NCBI GenBank assembly: GCA_016788315.1
Contig: JAEUSG010000388.1
Location: 1-33,271, forward strand
Source: Fibrobacterota bacterium
Lineage (GTDB): Bacteria > Fibrobacterota > OXYB2-FULL-49-7 > JAEUSG01
Direction of reading: 5' to 3'
Length of the DNA: 33,271 bases
The notes beneath the pieces were generated by a model. The model saw only the letters and a program-made list of their open reading frames with translations. It made no database searches and was not told the DNA's origin. Shown here one piece after another: positions 17,371-24,607 of the stretch; position 1 is the stretch's first letter, and every line of letters begins with the position of its first letter. A program made the position numbers and the translations under genes.

Positions 17371-18000
17371 TTATTCTCTTTTAGTTCGAGATTTAATATT
17401 GTTTCTTAAAAGCCCTGTTATCATTTCGTTTAAAACGTTTTTGAGTTTTTTATATACCTCTTCATCTTCGATAATTCTTAACGCACGTATTACTGCTTCA
17501 AATGTTGAAAAGTAGAAATCGTTTTGCGGTTTTCTAACAAAGTTAAAGTCATTATCCTCTTTTGGAAGTGACACCTGGGTAATAGAGTGAAGGATCTTTT
17601 CGGTTCGGAAAATCTTTCTTGTCTGCCGCCATGTTCCGTCAGGAACTATAAGGTTTACCGGTTTTGACAATTTTTCAATAAATGTTTTTGTCAATTGCTG
17701 TCCTGCATCAGGATAGAGAATCATATTTACATAATCATCTGATCTAATCTCTTCTGGTTTGTAATTAGTGCCTGTCCCTTTTTTTTCAATTATTCTATGG
17801 TTGGTCAGACATAAAGAGGTAAGTCTTCCGGTGTTTGTTATCCGCAACAACTCTTTTTGGGGAAGAATCAATGTTATCCTGGTTTGCAATGATATTTTTT
17901 CAATTATTTCACAAATACAGATCTCTTTGTGTAAGAGACAGACTTGACAATATTTGATGGACTTCTCAGGTTTGTTATTCAATTTTAATTTGGTTTGCAA
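17371..18000 (-). CDS. DTW-domain protein, probable tRNA-uridine aminocarboxypropyltransferase
   Basis: 209 aa with the DTW-domain features: an N-terminal cysteine cluster CQVCLLHKEICICE (about 18-31), then TRITLILPQKE and the signature VPDGTWRQTRKIF. The family (TapT/YfiP type) transfers a 3-amino-3-carboxypropyl group from S-adenosylmethionine to uridine in tRNA. The start is a TTG at 18000 with no strong ribosome binding site; the frame continues upstream without an ATG, so ATT or TTG initiation is likely and the exact start is uncertain. The lysine-rich C-terminus is slightly variable as in the family. Convergent with the kelch gene, 6 bp apart; a housekeeping function without link to pectin use. 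Confidence 0.88.
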   Translation of the reverse strand: MQTKLKLNNKPEKSIKYCQVCLLHKEICICEIIEKISLQTRITLILPQKELLRITNTGRLTSLCLTNHRIIEKKGTGTNYKPEEIRSDDYVNMILYPDAGQQLTKTFIEKLSKPVNLIVPDGTWRQTRKIFRTEKILHSITQVSLPKEDNDFNFVRKPQNDFYFSTFEAVIRALRIIEDEEVYKKLKNVLNEMITGLLRNNIKSRTKRE

Positions 18001-18098
18001 TTTAAGGTTAATGGTGTCATACCAAACATTTATTAAACAATATATTCATTTGTCTAGTAAGATTTAAGTAAAATTCACATTATTTTTATAATTATTAC

Positions 18099-18117
18099 GG
18101 TAAAATACTATCTTACC
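18099..18117. promoter_or_regulatory. Imperfect 19-bp palindrome between divergent genes
   Basis: GGTAAAATACTATCTTACC is nearly symmetric (perfect GGTAA/TTACC arms) and lies 31-50 bp upstream of the small secreted protein gene at 18149. It could be a repressor operator; no regulator is assigned. Confidence 0.35.
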
Positions 18118-18148
18118 TGAAATACAATATTTCCAAAAAAGAAAGACT

Positions 18149-18484
18149 ATGAATCGTTTTATATGGACTGCATTATTGATTGCTGTGTTTTTACAACCTG
18201 CTTTTCCAGCAAGTGAACCCCGGATGGCAAATGTGGAGAAGCTTCTGGATCTCCTGTATGCTATTCCTGCATATCAGGCATATGTTGTCCCGGATGCAGA
18301 TCGCGAAACCATCATGCATCAGGTAGTAAATAATGCTGGCGACGAATTACCCATCTTTGAACAGTACGAACCGGCTATAGAGGGCTATTATGTTAACTTT
18401 GATAGCGATCGTGAATATTATCGCAGTTATACTGATGAACTAACGGCCTGTAAAGCAGCTTTCCAAAAGGCTTTTTCTGAATAA
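18149..18484 (+). CDS. Small secreted protein of unknown function
   Basis: 111 aa. A signal peptide (FIWTALLIAVFLQPAFPA, cleavage near residue 21) is followed by a mature part of about 90 residues, acidic and tyrosine-rich (YYVNFDSDREYYRSYTDE), with one cysteine near the end. I do not recognise the family. The ribosome binding site is weak (GAAAG). It lies 31 bp before the lipoprotein gene on the same strand, so the two probably form one transcript. Confidence 0.7.
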   Translation: MNRFIWTALLIAVFLQPAFPASEPRMANVEKLLDLLYAIPAYQAYVVPDADRETIMHQVVNNAGDELPIFEQYEPAIEGYYVNFDSDREYYRSYTDELTACKAAFQKAFSE

Positions 18485-18504
18485 GTTAATTTTTCAACAT
18501 ATTT

Positions 18505-18510
18505 AAGGAG
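18505..18510 (+). promoter_or_regulatory. Ribosome binding site fixing the lipoprotein start
   Basis: AAGGAG ends 5 nt before the ATG at 18516. It overlaps an in-frame GTG at 18510, so that GTG cannot be the start. Confidence 0.8.
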
Positions 18511-18515
18511 TGCTT

Positions 18516-19508
18516 ATGAAATTCATTTCGGTTTACATTAGTCTATTTTTGATTCTGCTGGTTATAATCGCCTGTGAATCGAAAGCTGTTAAGAGACCCT
18601 CATTAACCGGGAATCTTCTTTTGGCAAGCGATGCCGGACTCTTACTGAAAAATATAACGACCGGTAAAATTGATACTTTGTCTCCAAATCCACAGGGTTG
18701 TTTTTCTCCGGATGGAAAATACATTGCGTATTTCAATGAACAGGAAATGGCAATTTGTATTGTATCAGCAAAAGAGCGCAAAGAGGTAAAAAAAATAACT
18801 GTAAATGGCTACAATACCACTTTTAGCATGAGTGCTGCAAACGGCCAGTCCGTCATTTACTGGGAAGATACTGAGCCAGGCAAGAGCCCTGTCATTTTGC
18901 GCACCCTTATTGAAACCACCTCGGAGCCGCAGGTAGTCCATACCAATTCGCTGAATGATTCTCCTATGGTTGTCGCTGTGCCTGGCAGTATCTGCGGAAA
19001 CGGAAAGCAGGGTCTGGTGATTGGTTTTGACAATAATAACGGTTCGCCAATAAAAAGTATTGATGAAATTGATTTTTCTTCTTCGGTACGCCGTAATATC
19101 AATTTTGGTGCGGATGCAGGAACCTACAGTAATCTTGAAGTTTCAAAAGATGATAAAATGTGTCTGGCCATCATTGGAAGAACGAGTGGAAAATCAGAAG
19201 TTTTGCAGTGGCCCTGGTCAAAACCTGCTAATGCAACAGCCGTTACCCTTCCACCAGCAGTTTCCCGAGCGGACTCGCTTGTTGACAGCACGGCCTATAA
19301 AGCTGAAAACTGGCAGATTGCCGCAGCCTCTTTTTCGAGCGGCAGCAGTGATTACATTTGTCTTACAAACGCTTATTACAAATCTCTTGGTGCTAACAGT
19401 AAAATAATTGTCGCCACACGCGGCTATATTCTGAACAGAGAAACCAGCGAAGCTGTAGAAGTAAGTAATTTCGGTGTTCTTGACTATTTCCCTGGTGAAT
19501 TGAAATAG
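18516..19508 (+). CDS. Lipoprotein with TolB/WD40-like propeller pattern
   Basis: 330 aa. The N-terminus is a lipoprotein signal: the hydrophobic core LFLILLVIIAC ends in a lipobox with Cys20. The mature part starts with strands typical of TolB-type beta-propellers, for example GCFSPDGKYIAYFNEQE, followed by repeats with SxDxK (LEVSKDDKMCLAIIG). A sensor or binding role at the cell envelope is possible, but no function can be assigned. It follows the small secreted protein gene and converges on the NHL-propeller gene, which ends 42 bp away. Confidence 0.8.
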   Translation: MKFISVYISLFLILLVIIACESKAVKRPSLTGNLLLASDAGLLLKNITTGKIDTLSPNPQGCFSPDGKYIAYFNEQEMAICIVSAKERKEVKKITVNGYNTTFSMSAANGQSVIYWEDTEPGKSPVILRTLIETTSEPQVVHTNSLNDSPMVVAVPGSICGNGKQGLVIGFDNNNGSPIKSIDEIDFSSSVRRNINFGADAGTYSNLEVSKDDKMCLAIIGRTSGKSEVLQWPWSKPANATAVTLPPAVSRADSLVDSTAYKAENWQIAAASFSSGSSDYICLTNAYYKSLGANSKIIVATRGYILNRETSEAVEVSNFGVLDYFPGELK

Positions 19509-19550
19509 ATTAAGACCCTCCTTCATACTCAAGAGCTTGTTGATAGTAGC

Positions 19551-22346
19551 CTATTTTGTCAACACAGTCCTATAAGTAAGTGTCCGGCTGCCTGCAGTTA
19601 ATCTGTAAAGATAAATCCCTGCAGTTACGTTCAGGTTGCGATCGTCAACACCTTTCCATACGAAAGTATGGCTGCCGGCTGCCATTGAACCACCAGCAAT
19701 TGATTTTACATGCTTTCCAGTTATCGTATAAACGTCAAGTCGGACTTCTGTTTGAGTCGGCAGCTGCACAGTTATACGGCTGACAGGGTTAAACGGATTC
19801 GGCGAAGAGTTCATAGAAAGTTTTAAACTGCGAATTGACTTATCTGTTGAAGATGGATGATCTGTCAGTCCTGCAATATTGTCAAGTGCAAAGTTCATTT
19901 TTACGCGCACTATTCGTGCATTAACAGCATCAGCCACATAAATATAATCCTCGGATGAGCCTACAGATGTAGGCCAGGCAAAGGCGATGGCCGGCTCAGA
20001 AACTGTTTCACCCGGTCCGGTAAGCGGCCCGCGGGAGTCGGTGTTTCCATACGCGCCGAAAGTGAGGATGTTGTTGCCTGCATTATCAGAAATGTAGATT
20101 TGTGAAGTTGAGGCATTTGGAATTATGATACGTCCATAAGGATCGACATCAAAATAGGAATTACGGCAATTGCAAATGGATGAATTGTCTCCGGCAAATG
20201 GACCAAACGGTTGAGGGTAAATAAGAGCAGCACCTGTAACGGATAGGGGGTTTGTATTTACAGCTCCAACAGTACCTGCAGAAAATTTTATTACTGATCC
20301 ACTTCGTTTTGTGTACGCATTGTCAGTAGAAAAGCCGGGTATAACCATTGCATTGGTTGGACGCATCATTACACCGATGTAGAAATTACCGGCTGGATCG
20401 AAGCGAACACCATTGACATATTGCCTAATGCCTAATCCGACTCCATTTGTGGTCATCATTGTAATACCAGTATCTGTATTACCAGTGTCCCGGAACATCC
20501 ATAAATGATATGCTTCATCAAAGGATGCGAGCTGTCCCTGCCAGCCTACGGCGATGCCGCGGTGGTTTGTTCCTTCATAACCAATGTCAACGCCTGCATT
20601 GTTTCTTCCAGTGTTGCTGTATGGTGCAGGTGCAATAAGGCTGTCCCCTTTATAACGGCAGATAGGTGCAAGATATGCTTCACTGCGAGGGCGCCCGTAA
20701 AGATAGCCGTTAGGACCGTACGTAGGATTTGCTATCTGAAGCGGTGTTCTGCTTGTCGTATTTACAGGAAGAGAGACCGGGTTCTGCCAGTTCTTTATGA
20801 AATTGAGTCCGCCGGTTTGATAGACCTCCTTTTCCCACATAACTGCGTCTGTCTTACGGTTTACGGCTATTCGCTCAAACCGAAGAGCGCTGTTTGTATT
20901 TGAAGAAAAATCACGAACAAGAGAAAAACTGTTTCCATTATCCTGATAAAGTCTGAAGCCAATGCTGCCATATCCCACATAAATGCTGGTAGTAGTGCCG
21001 CTCTCTGTTACAGTCATAATAGGTGCCCCGCTGAAACCATCAACTGCTGAGGTCAGTACTGTTTTTGCAGTTGATGTGGTTACATTCTGCCATCCGTCAT
21101 ATTTAACAAGGCTTAACATTCCGGGACCTCTCGTTATGACATATACTGCACCTGTTCTCTTGCTTATGGCAACGTAATCAGGGTTGACGCAAGGAATAGA
21201 CCCTTTTAACTGAGCACTGGTGTCATATACACTGACTCGTTTGTGCAGACGGTCGCAGACAAAAACATTTCCTGATTCGTCGGTAGCAACACCGTGAATA
21301 GTGGCTATAGCATTTACACCCCAACCAATGGCAGTATTGCGTGCTGCGGCTGTTACAGGAACGGAATCCAGTTTCAGCCAGGAGGTTACGACACCTGTCT
21401 CAACATCGACACGGAAAACCTGCCCGTCTCCCCAAAAGCCCGATGTATCAGCTGTGGCAAGCCAGCAGCCCATGTCCCATGTTCCGTAGAACATTCCGGA
21501 AAGATAGAGATATTTTGGGTTGTGAGATGGTGTAAAATATTGCGGCCCGAAGGGACCATTTTTTGCAGGTGCTGCCGGTGAGGTGATAATTTTCTTAACT
21601 TTGTTATTTGTAAAGGAGCCATCTTTGCGGATAGTCTGAAGGTCCCAGCCGTTTACCAGAACAATTTCACCTTTATCATTCAGGTTTAACATTCTGGTAG
21701 AGGAGTTGTTCAAAATTGACGAAGTGATTGTTCGTCCTACAATAGAAACCGTTTTAGGAGCCCATCCGCCTTCCGGCAGAACATTAATGCCATATGCAAC
21801 TACAGAGTCTGTTGCAAGACCGGCAGCTGGTGGAAAAATCGTTTTCACGTAGTTACCGGCTGCATCGTATTTTCGAAGAAAAGTGTTGTCTGCCGCTTTT
21901 CCAAGAATAAAAACTGAACCATCTTTGTCAAGAAGCATGCTTGGTGTGCTCCTCGGGTTGCCTTGAAATGAATAAAGATCTTCGCCCGCAAGATCAGAAA
22001 GACGTGCCGACATGCCAGCTCTAACCCGTACCGAAAGAGATTCAGCGTTAGTAACGGCAGCGCCAAAATCATCCTTGCCATCCCAAACAATAGTTTGTGC
22101 CAGATTATTTACAGATAATGGTGCAGGCGGATTGGCACCTAAGAGACCTGCTGCCAGATGTCGAACTACTGAACTGTCATTTACATTAACAATGGATACC
22201 TCAACATCTGTGTTTTGGCTGATCTCAAAAGTGATAGTCCAGTTTGAAGAGCCTGCATTGAAGGTCATTTTAGGTTGCTTTATAAAGCTTATTGCTGCTG
22301 AAAGCTGAAGGATCAGTATTCCTATAGTAATTGTAACTGTTCTCAT
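19551..22346 (-). CDS. Secreted NHL-type beta-propeller protein with FlgD-like modules
   Basis: 931 aa. After the signal peptide (TVTITIGILILQLSAAISF) a FlgD-Ig-like module (about 25-125, VVRHLAAG ... IVWDGKDDFGAAV) precedes a long propeller with NHL-like blades: IHGVATDESGNVFVCDRLHKR, KYLYLSGMF, and YFDVDPYGRIIIPNASTSQI ending YIYVADAVNARIVRV. The last about 90 residues (SSPNPFNPVSRITVQ ... TAGIYLYRLTAG) form the sorting tail. The start at 22346 is set by a perfect AGGAGG; the longer open frame to 22403 would place 19 extra residues before the signal peptide. A near-perfect sigma-54 promoter lies at 22394-22409. Such proteins occur in polysaccharide loci; binding or lyase activity is undetermined. 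Confidence 0.88.
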   Translation of the reverse strand: MRTVTITIGILILQLSAAISFIKQPKMTFNAGSSNWTITFEISQNTDVEVSIVNVNDSSVVRHLAAGLLGANPPAPLSVNNLAQTIVWDGKDDFGAAVTNAESLSVRVRAGMSARLSDLAGEDLYSFQGNPRSTPSMLLDKDGSVFILGKAADNTFLRKYDAAGNYVKTIFPPAAGLATDSVVAYGINVLPEGGWAPKTVSIVGRTITSSILNNSSTRMLNLNDKGEIVLVNGWDLQTIRKDGSFTNNKVKKIITSPAAPAKNGPFGPQYFTPSHNPKYLYLSGMFYGTWDMGCWLATADTSGFWGDGQVFRVDVETGVVTSWLKLDSVPVTAAARNTAIGWGVNAIATIHGVATDESGNVFVCDRLHKRVSVYDTSAQLKGSIPCVNPDYVAISKRTGAVYVITRGPGMLSLVKYDGWQNVTTSTAKTVLTSAVDGFSGAPIMTVTESGTTTSIYVGYGSIGFRLYQDNGNSFSLVRDFSSNTNSALRFERIAVNRKTDAVMWEKEVYQTGGLNFIKNWQNPVSLPVNTTSRTPLQIANPTYGPNGYLYGRPRSEAYLAPICRYKGDSLIAPAPYSNTGRNNAGVDIGYEGTNHRGIAVGWQGQLASFDEAYHLWMFRDTGNTDTGITMMTTNGVGLGIRQYVNGVRFDPAGNFYIGVMMRPTNAMVIPGFSTDNAYTKRSGSVIKFSAGTVGAVNTNPLSVTGAALIYPQPFGPFAGDNSSICNCRNSYFDVDPYGRIIIPNASTSQIYISDNAGNNILTFGAYGNTDSRGPLTGPGETVSEPAIAFAWPTSVGSSEDYIYVADAVNARIVRVKMNFALDNIAGLTDHPSSTDKSIRSLKLSMNSSPNPFNPVSRITVQLPTQTEVRLDVYTITGKHVKSIAGGSMAAGSHTFVWKGVDDRNLNVTAGIYLYRLTAGSRTLTYRTVLTK

Positions 22347-22350
22347 TAAA

Positions 22351-22356
22351 CCTCCT
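22351..22356 (-). promoter_or_regulatory. Ribosome binding site fixing the NHL-propeller start
   Basis: A perfect AGGAGG on the minus strand lies 4 nt before the ATG at 22346 and excludes the upstream in-frame ATG at 22403. Confidence 0.85.
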
Positions 22357-22393
22357 AAATAAATATTGTGCAAGCTGTTCATATTTAAAAATA

Positions 22394-22409
22394 TGCAATT
22401 CACATGCCA
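22394..22409 (-). promoter_or_regulatory. Strong candidate sigma-54 (-24/-12) promoter of the NHL-propeller gene
   Basis: On the minus strand TGGCATGTGAATTGCA matches the consensus TGGCAY-N5-TTGCA at every fixed position, with GG and GC 10 nt apart. Predicted transcription start is near 22383, leaving a leader of about 37 nt to the ATG at 22346. It also overlaps the upstream in-frame ATG at 22403, another reason to reject that start. Confidence 0.8.
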
Positions 22410-22472
22410 TTATTAGGAAGCGATTAATGCGTAATTTAGCTATTTTATGCCGTATTCATTGATATAAAACAC

Positions 22473-22488
22473 TTTAGAACAGTCTAAA
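22473..22488. promoter_or_regulatory. Dyad, possible activator site for the sigma-54 promoter
   Basis: TTTAGA-ACAG-TCTAAA is a perfect 6-bp inverted repeat centred about 98 bp upstream of the predicted start, the normal position for an enhancer-binding protein. The protein that binds is unknown. Confidence 0.4.
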
Positions 22489-22553
22489 ACAAAAATACAT
22501 GTTTCATGAAGCAGGTTTGACAAATACTGTTACTATTAATAAAAATCAAACAT

Positions 22554-24344
22554 CTACAGGATCAGACGAAGTATACGAGTCTCTCGTCCTGCGTCACAGT
22601 GGATGAAATAAATTCCTGCTGCATCGGGAATCCCTGCTCTCATTTTATAAAACACACGGTCTGTGCTCCTGCCGGATAGGGCAAAGCTGCCATGTTTGCG
22701 GCCGCGGATGTCATACAGTGCCGGCGGGCGATTCAGCAACTGCGGGGCGGTGACCCATATTTCATTGCCGTAAAGGCGGGCGCTCCATATTGACAGGACC
22801 GTTCCCGGGATGGCTTCCTCTCCCGAGCTTGTCAGGACGGTAACAGTCCGGATGGTCATGGCGCTGTCGATGATCGTGTCGTCAGCGGAAATAACCAGTT
22901 TAATTTCATATCTACCTGGGGAGGCGGGGGTCCAGGAACCGAGAATCCCAAGGCGGACCTCTGTTGCCGCAGCAGCTCCCAGCGGTTGCCAGGAACCGCT
23001 GTCCGCAACCCGCCAGAAGAGCTGACGACTTAGCAGGTTGATAGAATTCCGGCTGCCACCATCCACCCAGGCGATACCCAGGATATTCGCTGTCCGCCCG
23101 ACCTGCAGCGTTTCGGGCAGTGATATATTTGCGTTCCAAACCGCGGCAGAGTCGAAGATTTGCGGAGCTTCGTGGAGATAGGTGCCCGTACAGACCAGCC
23201 TCGCTTTACGGGTGACGATGAGTCCAGAGCGGGTGTGGTAGGAGTTCACCAGCCTGACAAGGGTCGAATCCTGCACCGTGAGTTGCGTGCCGATGACGCT
23301 GGTCGTACAATTCACCACAGACGCTCCCATTATCTTACCCACACCGCCCCAACCGTCCACGTTCAGTGACCGGACACTCAGACGGGTATTGCCGAATACC
23401 AGGAAATCCCCGGTCAGGCAGTTCTGGTAACGCACCCCCACAGAACCAGCGTATGTCTCGCCGTAGAAGCCGCCAGGGTAAAAGTTGTACACTTCCACCC
23501 TTGTATTGATAAACCGCAGCGTCCGGTTCAGCAGAGGAAAGGTGAAATCCGGGTAAAGCGTGTGACTGATAATGCCTTCGAGAAAAGCGGAGTCCGGGGG
23601 CGGCATGACCACCAGTACGCCACGCAGATAGCTGTTCCGGAAGGTGACGCTGGAACCAGGGTAGGAGTAGGGGGCCCACTGCAGGTTGCCTATGGTGTCA
23701 AGCGTCAGATTGCAGCGGACGCCGGCGGTTCCAGGGGTGTTCCGGTTCAGCTCCCAGTGCAGGATACGGCCTGTGTCCAGCGTCAGGTCCGCGGTCACTC
23801 CGCTGCCAAAGGCGGGTTCTACAATCGCGGAGTCGCATTGCGCAATGTAAAGAGCTGCCGAATCACGGACGACCCATTCATACGCATAATTGACATTCCG
23901 GATAAATGCGGCAGCACCTTTGTCGACGGTACCGCTGAGCGAAGCGCTTTTGTTGCGGCACTGTTCCATGGAAAAAAGGGCGCCAGCCCCGCTTGAGAAC
24001 ATATTCAGGTGGGTAAAGGTCGTGGTGCAGGCATGCATCCGGAAGGCGCTGCCAGCAGCCGCGCCCCAAACGGATTCATAGCCCTGATTTTCATTCACGA
24101 GAATGGTGCAGGAGTCCAAAAGAATGCTGCCACCCAATGCTGCGGCCAAAGTACCAGTGAGATTGAGATGCGCTTTTTTTGCAATTAATACACCGCCGTA
24201 AACCTGGATATTGCCTGTCCGCGTCCAGGAGCCGCTAATCCGGAGCGTGTCGCCTCGGCTCAGAAGAAGGTCCTGCGCCTGCAGGGTTACTGGAAACAAG
24301 AAGAGAAGGCCCAGCTGGATGATGGCGCTTATTTTTGAAAACAT
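22554..24344 (-). CDS. Secreted beta-helix-like protein with sorting tail
   Basis: 596 aa. The signal peptide (IIQLGLLFLFPVTLQAQ) is followed by a long region of short beta-strand repeats (GNIQVYGGVLIAKKAHLNLT, then LGGSILLDSCTILV), the pattern of a right-handed parallel beta-helix. Later residues (about 400-500, SWQPLGAAAATEVRLGILG and SPGRYEIKLVIS) look like an Ig-like module. The C-terminus (ALYDIRGRKHGSFALS ... AAGIYFIHCDAG) resembles the sorting tail but lacks the usual PNPF start. I see no catalytic motif of a known polysaccharide lyase, so a glycan-binding or non-catalytic role remains possible. Base composition is clearly more GC-rich than in flanking genes, hinting at a different history. 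A GGAG precedes the ATG. Confidence 0.82.
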   Translation of the reverse strand: MFSKISAIIQLGLLFLFPVTLQAQDLLLSRGDTLRISGSWTRTGNIQVYGGVLIAKKAHLNLTGTLAAALGGSILLDSCTILVNENQGYESVWGAAAGSAFRMHACTTTFTHLNMFSSGAGALFSMEQCRNKSASLSGTVDKGAAAFIRNVNYAYEWVVRDSAALYIAQCDSAIVEPAFGSGVTADLTLDTGRILHWELNRNTPGTAGVRCNLTLDTIGNLQWAPYSYPGSSVTFRNSYLRGVLVVMPPPDSAFLEGIISHTLYPDFTFPLLNRTLRFINTRVEVYNFYPGGFYGETYAGSVGVRYQNCLTGDFLVFGNTRLSVRSLNVDGWGGVGKIMGASVVNCTTSVIGTQLTVQDSTLVRLVNSYHTRSGLIVTRKARLVCTGTYLHEAPQIFDSAAVWNANISLPETLQVGRTANILGIAWVDGGSRNSINLLSRQLFWRVADSGSWQPLGAAAATEVRLGILGSWTPASPGRYEIKLVISADDTIIDSAMTIRTVTVLTSSGEEAIPGTVLSIWSARLYGNEIWVTAPQLLNRPPALYDIRGRKHGSFALSGRSTDRVFYKMRAGIPDAAGIYFIHCDAGRETRILRLIL

Positions 24345-24410
24345 GGATTGGCTCCGCGTAAAAAGCTGATTGACTGATAGGCCATTAAACAGGATCCGTA
24401 TACGATACTA

Positions 24411-24540
24411 CGATCACTGTAACGGATATGAACAACAATATATCATGTCAATTTTCTCAAAAACAATCATTTACGCAAACGGCGCTGTATCAAAACATCC
24501 AACCCCTGCAGAAAGCGTTAACGATTTATCTTGTCAAATT
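24411..24540 (-). pseudogene. Decayed 3' fragment of a second DUF188 (YaiI-like) gene
   Basis: This stretch aligns with 30164-30319, the 3' end and downstream region of the intact DUF188 gene. The first 40 aligned bases from 24431 show 4 differences and the 66 bases ending at 24540 show 6; about 24 bp are missing near 24474. The reading frame gives FDKINR, a stop codon, then RFLQGLDVLIQRRLR, so it is inactivated. The match ends at 24540; the next part of the gene reappears at 28548. Confidence 0.85.
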
Positions 24541-24607
24541 TCGAAATATCATCACATCAGACCAAAATACCTACAGATTTATTTGAAGTTATTGCATTAA
24601 ATTATCA

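Noticed and set aside
22347-22403. Upstream in-frame ATG for the NHL-propeller gene
   Set aside because: It overlaps the sigma-54-like promoter, and the perfect AGGAGG precedes the ATG at 22346.
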